Source of the DNA: DASPJQ01 sp035299065
GTDB lineage: Bacteria; Bacteroidota; Bacteroidia; Flavobacteriales_D; UBA2798
Reading direction: 5' to 3'
DNA: 64,000 nucleotides
NCBI GenBank assembly: GCA_035299065.1
Contig: DATGXI010000019.1
Span: 15,400-79,399 of the forward strand
This document shows positions 33,057 through 41,911 of this stretch, one piece after another. Below the pieces are notes generated by a model. The model made no database searches. It was given only the letters and a program-made list of their open reading frames with translations, and was not told the DNA's origin. The number at the start of each line of letters is the position of its first letter. Within the stretch, counting starts at the first letter, position 1. The position numbers and the translations under genes are program-made.

Positions 33057-34697
33057 ATGGAATTTAAGAAAGCAAATATTTTAGTTGTAATTCCTGCACG
33101 TGGTGGTTCAAAGGGCATACCGCGTAAAAATTTGCGTTCTATGGCTGGTAACCCGTTAATTTGGTACAGCATTAAAACAGCTTTGGCTTCAGCGTATAAC
33201 CCGGTGGTGTGTGTTTCAACCGATGATGATGAGTTGGCAACGATTAGTGAAAAAACAGGAGCCCTGGTTATTAAAAGGGAAAATAAACTGGGAACAGATG
33301 AGGTTACACTTGATCCGGTTATATACGATGTGTACCAAAAATTAACCTCAGCGGGTCAGGTGTTTGACCTGGTGGTAACCATACAGCCAACATCACCTTT
33401 ATTAAAAACATCAACACTGGATGCAGCCATTAAGCATCTTTTTGATAACAACGGGATTGATACGTTAATTTCAGCCTGTAATGATACGCACTTAACATGG
33501 TCAGAAAAGGAAGGCGAATATTATCCCAATTACGAGAAAAGGCTAAACAGGCAATACCTTAAGCAGGTATTTAAGGAAACGGGTTCCTTTTTAATTACGC
33601 GCGCACAATGTGTTATTCCAACTAGCCGTATTGGAAAAAAAGTAGGATTATATTTGCTTTCAGGTTCTGAGGCAATTGATATTGATAACTATGAGGATTG
33701 GAGTATTTGCGAATTTTATCTTCGTAGGAAGAAAATACTTTTTGTAGTAACCGGTAATAAAGAGGTTGGATTGGGCCATGCGTATAATGTATTGAGTATT
33801 GCCAATGAAATTATGAACCACGAATTGGTCTTTTTGACCGACTTGTCAAGTCAAATGGCCTTTGAAAAAATAAAAGACCATAACTATTCAGTATTCATGC
33901 AAAAATCAGCCAATATTATTGATGATATTAAAGATATAGGACCACATATTGTCATCAATGATATACTGGATACACAAAGTCAATATATTTCGGGTTTAAA
34001 GTCACTTGGATTCAAGGTAATTAATTTTGAAGATTTAGGACCCGGAGCTGAAATGGCTGATATTGTCATTAACGCTATGTATCCTGAAAGAGTCGAACTA
34101 AATGGACACTATTTTGGTCATAAGTATTTTTGCCTTAAAAACGAATTTTATCTTACAAAAATTAAAAAAATAGTACCTCAGGTAAAACGGGTGTTAATTA
34201 CTTTTGGCGGTGTTGATCCCAATAATTACACCTTTAAGGTATTAAAAGCCATTCACGAATTCTGTATGAATCATCATATAGAAATTGATGTAATAGCAGG
34301 ATTCGGCTATAATAAATATGATACCATTTCAGGTTTCAGTCAAATCAATATTCATCAAAACATTGGGAATATATCAGATTATATGTTGAATGCCGACTTG
34401 GTATTCACTTCAGCCGGGCGCACAGCCTTTGAACTCGCGGCAGTTGGTGTACCTTCAATGGTATTGTGTCAGAATGAGCGTGAACTAACACACTTTTTTG
34501 CCGGAAATGAATATGGTTTTATGAATTTTGGCATGGGAACATCTGTTTCCGAGAAAATCATTCTTGATGAATTCATTAAACTTTGTCATGATCACAAGGC
34601 ACGTGTTGCTATGCATGAAAAAATGGTCAGTCAGGGCATACGGGAAGGAAAAGCTAGGGTGTTGGAGCTTATACAGCAACTCATCAGGCAAAGCTGA
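33057..34697 (+). CDS. fusion of CMP-sugar synthase and PseG-like UDP-sugar hydrolase
   Basis: A 546-residue bifunctional protein. Residues 1 to about 220 are an acylneuraminate cytidylyltransferase, with VIPARGGSKGIPRKN at 11-25 and TIQPTSPLLK near 104. The remainder, from about 225, is a PseG-like domain: VTGNKEVGLGHAYNVLSIA, ITFGGVDPNNYTFKVLKA and TSAGRTAFELAAVGVP, the nucleotide-binding core of UDP-sugar hydrolases that release UDP from the nonulosonic acid precursor. The two activities flank the NeuB-type step encoded next. The N-terminal half looks more like NeuA/LegF than PseF, while the C-terminal half looks like PseG, so whether the product is a pseudaminic- or legionaminic/sialic-type acid is open. 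Confidence 0.82.
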   Translation: MEFKKANILVVIPARGGSKGIPRKNLRSMAGNPLIWYSIKTALASAYNPVVCVSTDDDELATISEKTGALVIKRENKLGTDEVTLDPVIYDVYQKLTSAGQVFDLVVTIQPTSPLLKTSTLDAAIKHLFDNNGIDTLISACNDTHLTWSEKEGEYYPNYEKRLNRQYLKQVFKETGSFLITRAQCVIPTSRIGKKVGLYLLSGSEAIDIDNYEDWSICEFYLRRKKILFVVTGNKEVGLGHAYNVLSIANEIMNHELVFLTDLSSQMAFEKIKDHNYSVFMQKSANIIDDIKDIGPHIVINDILDTQSQYISGLKSLGFKVINFEDLGPGAEMADIVINAMYPERVELNGHYFGHKYFCLKNEFYLTKIKKIVPQVKRVLITFGGVDPNNYTFKVLKAIHEFCMNHHIEIDVIAGFGYNKYDTISGFSQINIHQNIGNISDYMLNADLVFTSAGRTAFELAAVGVPSMVLCQNERELTHFFAGNEYGFMNFGMGTSVSEKIILDEFIKLCHDHKARVAMHEKMVSQGIREGKARVLELIQQLIRQS

Positions 34698-34837
34698 AAA
34701 GAATAAGCATGAATAAGAGCTTTTTTATTGAATTTTGCTCAATTTTTAGTATTATTGTAAGAAGTAACTATGTTTAGTACCTTGATAAAAGAAATAATTG
34801 ATTGAACATAAAAAATCTGGAATAAAAACAAATCAAA

Positions 34838-35923
34838 ATGGGCAACAGCCTGAATATAGCTATGAAAATAAACGAAATATTCAACCAATTTAATCCCTTT
34901 GATAAGTCACTCAAACGCCCTTATATTATTGCCGAGGCAGGCGTAAATCATGAAGGTTCTATGGAACTGGCAAAAAGGTTAATTGAGGAGGCTGCCGAAG
35001 GAGGCGCTCACGCAATTAAATTTCAGACATACAAAGCTGAAACAATTGCTTCTAAAAACAGCCCTTCTTACTGGGACCGCACCAAGGAACCAACTGCATC
35101 ACAATTCGAATTGTTTAAGAAATACGATAAGTTCTGGAAAAAAGAATATGAAGAATTAAAAAAATATTGTGACAAGGCAGGAATTGAATTTATGTCAACC
35201 CCCTTTGATGTTGAATCGGCTACTTTTTTGAATGACTTAATGCCCGTGTATAAAATATCTTCGTCTGATATCACCAATTTACCCTTTATTGAGTACATGT
35301 GTGCTTTTGGGAAACCGGTTATTTTGTCAACCGGAGCTTCTTATGTATGGGAGGTTCAACAAGCCATTGAAACAATACAGCGAAGTGGAAATCCCCTTTG
35401 CCTTATGCATTGTGTGCTCAATTATCCAACCCAGGATGAAAATGCAAACCTTGGAATGATCATTGACCAGCGAAATAAATTCCCTGATCTTATACCAGGT
35501 TATTCGGACCATACGTTACCGGGCAATATGGAAGTGCTGGTTACAGCTACGCTATTGGGTGCTGCTGTATTGGAAAAACATTTTACGCATGATAAAAAAC
35601 TACCTGGTAATGATCATTATCATGCTATGGATAAAGAAGACTTGAAATTATTTCATAAGCGCCTTGATTATACATTTTCAATTTTAGGATCATTCAAAAA
35701 GGCACCTCTTGCCACCGAAGAAATTTCACGCAACAACGCCCGGAGAAGTTTGGTGGCAAAAAGAAAAATTGAAAAAGGAAAAAAAATTGAACGTGAAGAC
35801 CTGACCTGGAAACGGCCTGCTTCGGGCATTAGTCCACGAAGTATACATGAAGTAATAGGCAAAACAGCTTCCAGGAGTATTGAGGAGGATGAAGTGATGT
35901 TCTGGGAAATGCTAACCGCTTAA
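34838..35923 (+). CDS. neuB: nonulosonic acid synthase (NeuB/PseI/LegI family)
   Basis: A 361-residue enzyme (353 from the alternative ATG at 34862). It condenses phosphoenolpyruvate with an N-acyl hexosamine to form a nine-carbon sialic-acid-like sugar. Family marks are YIIAEAGVNHEGS, IKFQTYKAETI, EFMSTPFD and PGYSDHTLPG. The C-terminal SAF antifreeze-like domain is present (RRSLVAKRKIEKGKKI). The 140-nt gap before it is the longest break in this part of the locus and could hold a promoter; no clear TAnnTTTG is visible. The exact substrate (sialic, legionaminic or pseudaminic) cannot be told. Confidence 0.88.
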   Translation: MGNSLNIAMKINEIFNQFNPFDKSLKRPYIIAEAGVNHEGSMELAKRLIEEAAEGGAHAIKFQTYKAETIASKNSPSYWDRTKEPTASQFELFKKYDKFWKKEYEELKKYCDKAGIEFMSTPFDVESATFLNDLMPVYKISSSDITNLPFIEYMCAFGKPVILSTGASYVWEVQQAIETIQRSGNPLCLMHCVLNYPTQDENANLGMIIDQRNKFPDLIPGYSDHTLPGNMEVLVTATLLGAAVLEKHFTHDKKLPGNDHYHAMDKEDLKLFHKRLDYTFSILGSFKKAPLATEEISRNNARRSLVAKRKIEKGKKIEREDLTWKRPASGISPRSIHEVIGKTASRSIEEDEVMFWEMLTA

Positions 35924-35940
35924 TTGGATCAATAAAATAG

Positions 35941-37461
35941 TTGGAACATAAACAAGTTATTGAGGTAATTAATCACCTTGAAAAAAAATACCCGGTTAAA
36001 GGGTGGGAGGTGAATGGGGTGCAGGTATGGCCCTATGTAAGAATTACTATAGCTATGAAAATGTACTCGCTTCTTAAACCAAAAGCAAGCACTGCAGCCG
36101 GTTTACCTGATGCCGGTAAAAATAATTCCCCGAATCTTATTAGCAGGATTAAAAAAAAGATAGCCGTAAAGCGTGTTGATGCAAAACTTTCGGGCAATGC
36201 TGAAATTATTTTTTACAGTTTTCCTGCTGTTCGCACTTTTTTTGACAACAAGTGGTTCAATAAATACTTTGATGGCGAAATAGAACGGTTAAATGTACTG
36301 AAAAAAAAATCACTCGTACTCGAAGTGAAGGGTGAAAAACCGAATTATTATACAGATGTTTTTCATAAAAATAATTGTGTTTTTATTGAAGATCATTTTG
36401 AAAGCAAGGTATGGTCGCTTAACGGTAAAATAAAAGAAGCAAAAAGTTCATTAAACAGCTACAGTGATTTTATAGAAGAATTAGGTGTATTAGTACCGGA
36501 TTTAAAGCTGAATGATATTTCAGTGACAGGTCTCGAAAAACGATTTTTGCAGTTTAGTAAAATGACTGACTATTTTTCGGATATACTTGAACGCAATAAA
36601 ACAAAAATAGTGTTTGTTGTGTGCTACTATGAGTTTAAAGCCATGGCACTTTGTTGTGCTGCAAGGTCAAAAAAAATTCCTGTAGTTGATATACAGCATG
36701 GATTACAAGGCAGCTATCACGCTGCTTATGGATCATGGGAGTCATTCCCGGTGGAGGGATATAAAACTATGCCTTCTTTATTCTGGTGCTGGAATGAAGA
36801 AGACGCAGCTGTTATAAACCAATGGGCTTCCCGTACCAATAATTTTCATGTTGCATTTAAGGGTGGAGATCCATGGCTCAATATGTGGAAATCGCGGGCA
36901 AGTAAATTTGTTGCAGATTATGACATCAAAATAGAAAAATTGCAGCGAAATCAAAAAAATCCATTTAATATTATATTTACTGCGCAGCCAATTGATGACG
37001 CTTTTCCTTCTACACTGGTTGAAGCTATTAATTCCTCCCCAAAAAATTGGATTTGGTGGATTAGGCTGCACCCCAGGCAAATGGAAACGGTTGAACAGGT
37101 AAAAATGCTTTTAAATACCAGTATAAATAAGAATGTAATTATTGAGGAGGCTACAAGTCTTCCCCTTCCGGCATTGCTAAGAAACATGCATGTGAACATT
37201 ACAAAATGGTCAAGCGTTGTACTTGAAGCCTCCACAATGGGAATACCTTCAATAGTGCTTCACCAGAATGGAGTTGATATATACAGCAGTCTGTTCAATC
37301 AAGGAAAAGTGGTCCTGGTAGATGGAAAAGAAAAAAAACTGGTTAATGTTCTTACGGAATATTGTAATGTTAAAAGCAAGGACATAACCGTTGAGCAAAG
37401 CCCGGTAGCAGAAGTTTTTGACATCATTTATCAAAAACACTCAATAGCACTGTCAAAATAA
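35941..37461 (+). CDS. GT-B-like protein of the polysaccharide locus, unknown specificity
   Basis: A 506-residue cytoplasmic protein whose reading frame begins with TTG at 35941; the next in-frame ATG would cut the conserved-looking NHLEKKYPVKGWEVNGVQVWP. Middle and C-terminal motifs, DIQHGLQGSYHAAYGSW, IRLHPRQ and KWSSVVLEASTMGIPSIVL, resemble capsule glycosyl/polyol-phosphate transferases of GT-B fold. It directly follows the NeuB-type gene (17 nt), so it may transfer the nonulosonic acid; that is only inference from position. No membrane segments. Confidence 0.55.
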   Translation: MEHKQVIEVINHLEKKYPVKGWEVNGVQVWPYVRITIAMKMYSLLKPKASTAAGLPDAGKNNSPNLISRIKKKIAVKRVDAKLSGNAEIIFYSFPAVRTFFDNKWFNKYFDGEIERLNVLKKKSLVLEVKGEKPNYYTDVFHKNNCVFIEDHFESKVWSLNGKIKEAKSSLNSYSDFIEELGVLVPDLKLNDISVTGLEKRFLQFSKMTDYFSDILERNKTKIVFVVCYYEFKAMALCCAARSKKIPVVDIQHGLQGSYHAAYGSWESFPVEGYKTMPSLFWCWNEEDAAVINQWASRTNNFHVAFKGGDPWLNMWKSRASKFVADYDIKIEKLQRNQKNPFNIIFTAQPIDDAFPSTLVEAINSSPKNWIWWIRLHPRQMETVEQVKMLLNTSINKNVIIEEATSLPLPALLRNMHVNITKWSSVVLEASTMGIPSIVLHQNGVDIYSSLFNQGKVVLVDGKEKKLVNVLTEYCNVKSKDITVEQSPVAEVFDIIYQKHSIALSK

Positions 37462-37482
37462 GGTACCTTTAACGAATAAAGC

Positions 37483-38610
37483 ATGAAAAAAGTATTGATA
37501 ATAGGCCAGTCTGAAATCAAAATTGATCCAAGGGTTCATCGCCAGGTAATTGGTTTATTAAATCATTGTGAGGTTCATATTTTAGGCCCCGACCCTTTTC
37601 CTGATGCACGTGTTTATTTTCACGATATAAACGTAAAAGTGGAGGATGACCGTTCTATACTTGCAAAAATAAAACGGCTTGGCCCTTATCTTTTTGACAA
37701 TTTTAAGTATAAGTATTTTAGAAATCCCTCCTATTCACACAATGTAGAAAAATTAAAAAAAATTGATTTTGATCTGATAATAAATAACGAAGTATTTACG
37801 CTTCCTTTGGCCGAAGCCATACGGGGCAAAAAGTCAAAAGTACATTGGGATGCACACGAATATTACTATTCTTATTATGCTGACCAGTTGCAGCATGAAA
37901 ACAAAAACAAGTACATTAATTTTTTGTTAAACCGTTATGTACCTAAACTTGATTCATTTTCAACAGTGTGTGACGGTATAGCCGATTTATATAAAAATAA
38001 GTTTAACCGCCCTGTTGCTACACTTGAAAATCTGCCAGTAAAAACAGATATAAATCCGTCAAAAATAAATGGTCGCATTAAGCTGGTCCATCATGGCGCA
38101 GGACTACGTGACAGGAAACTGGAAAATATGTTTGAACTCATGAAATTTTTATCGCCCGATAAATTTGAATTTCATATTTACCTTACAAATAACCAGCCAG
38201 AATACATGAAAGAGCTGAAATCAACCTATGATTTTGAGCATGTGTTTTTTCATGATCCGGTGCCAATGACTGAAATTGTAAACGAAATAAACCAATATGA
38301 TATTGGTATTTGTATTGTTCCACACACCAATGAAAACTATCGTTTTGGGCTTCCCAACAAGTTTTTTGAATTTATACAGGCGCGCCTCATGATTATTGTG
38401 AATGAGGGAGAGGAAATGCCGAAAATAGTGAGGAAGCATAATTTGGGATTGGTTGTAAATTCGCAGGATCCTAAGGAAATTGCTGAAATTGTTTCACAGT
38501 TAACCCCCGAAACAATTGACAGGTTTAAGAAAGCAAGCCATGATCAGGCAGCTTTTTTTTCAGCAACAAAAATTTATTCATATTACAAGACAATGATTGG
38601 TGTAAACTAA
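37483..38610 (+). CDS. glycosyltransferase, GT4-like
   Basis: A 375-residue cytoplasmic or peripheral protein with the GT-B pattern: KKVLIIGQSEIKIDPRVHRQ at the N-terminus, HWDAHEYYYS in the first domain, and in the second domain LVHHGAGLRDRKLE, then CIVPHTNENYRFGLPNKFFE, the counterpart of the donor-binding segment of GT4 enzymes. It begins 21 nt after the previous stop. Sugar and acceptor unknown. Confidence 0.75.
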   Translation: MKKVLIIGQSEIKIDPRVHRQVIGLLNHCEVHILGPDPFPDARVYFHDINVKVEDDRSILAKIKRLGPYLFDNFKYKYFRNPSYSHNVEKLKKIDFDLIINNEVFTLPLAEAIRGKKSKVHWDAHEYYYSYYADQLQHENKNKYINFLLNRYVPKLDSFSTVCDGIADLYKNKFNRPVATLENLPVKTDINPSKINGRIKLVHHGAGLRDRKLENMFELMKFLSPDKFEFHIYLTNNQPEYMKELKSTYDFEHVFFHDPVPMTEIVNEINQYDIGICIVPHTNENYRFGLPNKFFEFIQARLMIIVNEGEEMPKIVRKHNLGLVVNSQDPKEIAEIVSQLTPETIDRFKKASHDQAAFFSATKIYSYYKTMIGVN

Positions 38611-38616
38611 AGCATA

Positions 38617-39624
38617 ATGGATCCGAAGATAAGTGTTGTAATGCCGTTGTACAATAAACGCCCCTATGTAAAAGAGGCTATAGAATCCGTATTGAACCAA
38701 TCGTTTGGCGATTTTGAACTTATTGTTGTGGATGACGGAAGCACAGATGGAAGCCAGGATGTAATTAAAACTGTGAATGATAAACGCCTGTTTTTTTTTC
38801 AGAATGAAAAAAATTTGGGCACAGCGGGAAATGCCAATAAATGTATTGACTTAAGTAAAGGCAAGTATATAGCTCGCCTGGATGCTGATGACCTAATGAC
38901 TCCCGGAAGACTCTTCCAGCAACTCCAACTCATGGAAAAAAATTCTGATATTGGAATCAGTTCGGGAGCCGTTGAAATATTTGGAGCAAAAAAAGAAATT
39001 TGGAGTATGCCGCTGACTCATGATGAGCTTGCAGCAAATATCTTGTTCAAACCCCCAATTGCTCAAGGGGCTTCTATGATTAGGAAAGAAATGTTGATTA
39101 AAAATAATCTTCGGTACGATGAAAATAGTTTAAATGTGGCAGAAGATTGGTTGATGTGGTTTAAGTGTTTTAAAGTAACAAAATTCGCCAATGTTCCTGA
39201 GGTTCTTATTCTTTACAGACAATACGATGGCAATATCACAAACAACGCAAATCACAATTTTTACCAGTCAAGAAAATTTGTTTATGATCACATGTTTAAG
39301 GATTTGGGTTTGCCGATTGAAAAAACCGACATCCATTTTTTTACAAAGCCCTATTTTTCTTCACCCGTTACTGCACGGCAAGTGCATGAGTATTGTGAGT
39401 GGTTAACGTTCTTAAAGAACTGGAATCATTCGAAAAAGGTATTTCACGAAAAATTCTTTGATAAATCAATTGAGGACTTACGCGAGCGATTTTTTTATTT
39501 TCTACCGGCTTTTGGAACAAAACCAACTATGGCATGGCTAAAAATAAATGGTTACAATGTTTCAAAAATCAACTATTATATTAAACACAAAGTTAAATCG
39601 GTTCTTAAAAAAAGAACTAACTAA
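38617..39624 (+). CDS. family 2 glycosyltransferase
   Basis: A 335-residue GT-A enzyme. Classical GT2 motifs at the N-terminus: ISVVMPLYNKRPYVKEAIES, VDDGSTDGS and the DXD-like ARLDADD. The C-terminal part has WLMWFKCFK, the region that fits the acceptor-site ED/W segment of GT2 proteins. It adds one sugar in the repeat unit; the sugar is unknown. It begins 6 nt after the previous stop. Confidence 0.88.
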   Translation: MDPKISVVMPLYNKRPYVKEAIESVLNQSFGDFELIVVDDGSTDGSQDVIKTVNDKRLFFFQNEKNLGTAGNANKCIDLSKGKYIARLDADDLMTPGRLFQQLQLMEKNSDIGISSGAVEIFGAKKEIWSMPLTHDELAANILFKPPIAQGASMIRKEMLIKNNLRYDENSLNVAEDWLMWFKCFKVTKFANVPEVLILYRQYDGNITNNANHNFYQSRKFVYDHMFKDLGLPIEKTDIHFFTKPYFSSPVTARQVHEYCEWLTFLKNWNHSKKVFHEKFFDKSIEDLRERFFYFLPAFGTKPTMAWLKINGYNVSKINYYIKHKVKSVLKKRTN

Positions 39625-39631
39625 AACAAGC

Positions 39632-40837
39632 GTGCAAAAGGAAAACGATAAAGATATTATTATTTATTCGAAATGGTACCCTTATGGAGTATCTGAACCT
39701 TTCTTGCATGATGAAGTTGTGTTGCTTAGTGAAAAATTTAAAAAAGTATATATCTGCCCGCTTGTAAAAACCGGAGAAAAAAAACGCGATTTACCACTAA
39801 ATGTTGAAGTTTTGGAGTTACCGCAAATAGCACCATCTTCACGTTTCAGAGCGATTTTACATTCGTTTGTGCTAAGCTGTAACGAAAAGGAACGTAAACT
39901 TCATTTTAAACATTTTAAGTTTGTTGTAAATTATTACAGGAATATTTTCAGGTTTAAAAAATTTATTGAAAAATTTGTCAAAGAAAAACCAGGCCTTGTC
40001 CATTATTCATACTGGGTTGAAGACTGGGCGGTTTTACTCTCGTTGCTAAAAAGCAAATTAAAATTTGAATTTACCTGCAGGGCGCACGGATTTGATGTTT
40101 ACAGTGAACGCTGGATACATAAATTTATTCCATTTAGAAGTTTACAGCTAAAAAACGTGCAACGAATAATTTTCGTAAGTGATACTGCCAGGATATACAT
40201 GGAAAAAACCAATCCTGAATTTGTTAATAAATTTGCCGTATCAAAGCTCGGTACACATGATCACGGTGAAGGTAAGATTCCGGAAGGAGAAACGTTTATC
40301 GTAGTTAGCTGTTCAAATGTTATTCCCATAAAGCGCGTTGAAGTATTGGCAGAGGCCTTGGATACCCTTGACTTTAAAATCAATTGGATTCATATTGGTG
40401 GCGGTAAAAACTGGCCAGCGCTTAATGAAAAAACAAAGCACCTGGGACCTCACATTACAGTTAAACTTACTGGCGAAATAACGAACGAAGAAATTTTAAA
40501 ATTCTATAGCGAAAACGCGGTTGACGTATTTGTTTTGCTAAGTCAAACTGAAGGTGGGGTCCCTGTTTCATTACAGGAGGCGGCAAGTTTTGGTATTCCA
40601 TTGGTTGGAACAAATGCAGGAGGTATTCCTGAAATTGTAAATACGCAAACAGGGATATTAATTGGCAACAATTGCCTGGTTAACGATGTTTCCAGTGCAT
40701 TGAAACGCGTGAAGCAAGAAAATATGGGCAGAAACGTCAATTTTAGGTCTGGGGTAAGGGATTTTTGGGTAAAAAATCACGATATTCAACGTAATTTTCA
40801 GATATTTAATGAACTGTTAACACAAAAACCAATTTAA
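39632..40837 (+). CDS. family 4 glycosyltransferase
   Basis: A 401-residue GT-B protein. I chose GTG at 39632, 7 nt after the preceding stop; the frame is open to an ATG at 39548, but that would overlap the GT2 gene by 77 nt and add residues that are only the other frame of that gene. The N-terminal KWYPYGVSEPFLHDEV and the donor-site segment VFVLLSQTEGGVPVSLQEA followed by GIPEIV are typical of GT4. Sugar unknown. Confidence 0.82.
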   Translation: MQKENDKDIIIYSKWYPYGVSEPFLHDEVVLLSEKFKKVYICPLVKTGEKKRDLPLNVEVLELPQIAPSSRFRAILHSFVLSCNEKERKLHFKHFKFVVNYYRNIFRFKKFIEKFVKEKPGLVHYSYWVEDWAVLLSLLKSKLKFEFTCRAHGFDVYSERWIHKFIPFRSLQLKNVQRIIFVSDTARIYMEKTNPEFVNKFAVSKLGTHDHGEGKIPEGETFIVVSCSNVIPIKRVEVLAEALDTLDFKINWIHIGGGKNWPALNEKTKHLGPHITVKLTGEITNEEILKFYSENAVDVFVLLSQTEGGVPVSLQEAASFGIPLVGTNAGGIPEIVNTQTGILIGNNCLVNDVSSALKRVKQENMGRNVNFRSGVRDFWVKNHDIQRNFQIFNELLTQKPI

Positions 40838-40840
40838 TGC

Positions 40841-41908
40841 ATGTTTTCTGAAGAAGAAATTTGGGAACTGTTTTCGGCAAAGTCTGAATATGAATCGGTA
40901 TTAACCGATGCCTACGGCAGGCATCCATATTGGGCGGCAAAACACAGAAATGTATTTGACCCCGTTGTATCAAGGTATCTTGTGCATCATGGGTTCAAGC
41001 CTTTGTACCCTGACAACAAAAATTTTGCATTATGTGTTTCGCATGATATTGATCTTTTATTTGATGTTAGAACCAAAAGCCAGTTGTTGAAGGCCGGATT
41101 AAAAAATACGCTAGGATTGAAGTTGGGAAAGGCTGGTAAGGATTTTAAGAATGTAATAAGACCCTCAATTGAATATAATTTTCATATTGACCGAACGCTT
41201 GAGCATGGTAAAAAATACGGGGTGCGCTCAAGTTTTTACTTCTTATCATTAAATAGCGATGAGCAGGATTATAATTACTCATTATCAGAAATTGGTAGTA
41301 TTTTTGATTTGGTAAAAAAAAATGATGGGGAAATAGGTTTGCACGGTGGGCACCAGGCTTATGGTGAAGTTGAAAAAATGATCCAGGAAAAAACAAAATT
41401 GGAAAAGGCTTCAGGCGTAAAAGTTAGTGGTTACAGGAACCATTACCTCCGTTTTGAAACTCCACTTACCTGGCAACTTTTGAATAAAGCCGGCTTTTCA
41501 TATGATTCAACTTTTGGTTATGCTGACTGTGTTGGATTTAGAAACGGCACCTGCCATCCTTTTCAGCCTTTTGACCTGAAGAATAGTAATTTTACTGACT
41601 TAATTGAACTTCCGCTTATAATTATGGATAGGTCTTTGTCAACTTACATGAACCTTGCCAGGCAAAAGCAATTTGAAATGTGTAAAATGCTAATTGACAT
41701 AGTTGCCGAAAATAGAGGAGTTCTCACTTTATTGTGGCACAATAATTTTATGACTGGTGCCGATGGTGAAATGTATGCAGCCATATTAAAGTATGCGTTT
41801 GAAAAAAATGCCTGGATGGCCACAGGGAAAGAGATCACCGATTTTTGGAGAGAAAATGGTTACCATGACAAAATGAATGAATTATTGCTTAAAACAAAAC
41901 GACAATAA
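40841..41908 (+). CDS. polysaccharide deacetylase-family (NodB-like) protein
   Basis: A 355-residue protein with a diverged NodB fold. The metal site reads SHDID (His68, Asp69, Asp71) instead of TFDDG, then GLHGGH (His168, His171) for the HxxxH/HSxxH pair, YRNHYLRF for the Arg/Tyr motif and TLLWHNN near the end. It has no signal peptide, so it would act in the cytoplasm on precursors, as in GlcNAc- or glycan-modifying relatives. Its start lies 3 nt after the preceding stop, and the next gene (GNAT) starts 3 nt after its end. Confidence 0.78.
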   Translation: MFSEEEIWELFSAKSEYESVLTDAYGRHPYWAAKHRNVFDPVVSRYLVHHGFKPLYPDNKNFALCVSHDIDLLFDVRTKSQLLKAGLKNTLGLKLGKAGKDFKNVIRPSIEYNFHIDRTLEHGKKYGVRSSFYFLSLNSDEQDYNYSLSEIGSIFDLVKKNDGEIGLHGGHQAYGEVEKMIQEKTKLEKASGVKVSGYRNHYLRFETPLTWQLLNKAGFSYDSTFGYADCVGFRNGTCHPFQPFDLKNSNFTDLIELPLIIMDRSLSTYMNLARQKQFEMCKMLIDIVAENRGVLTLLWHNNFMTGADGEMYAAILKYAFEKNAWMATGKEITDFWRENGYHDKMNELLLKTKRQ

Positions 41909-41911
41909 AAA

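Noticed and set aside
39548..39631. Upstream ATG for the GT4 gene at 39632
   Set aside because: It would overlap the preceding GT2 gene by 77 nt and only translate its alternate frame; a GTG just after the stop fits better.
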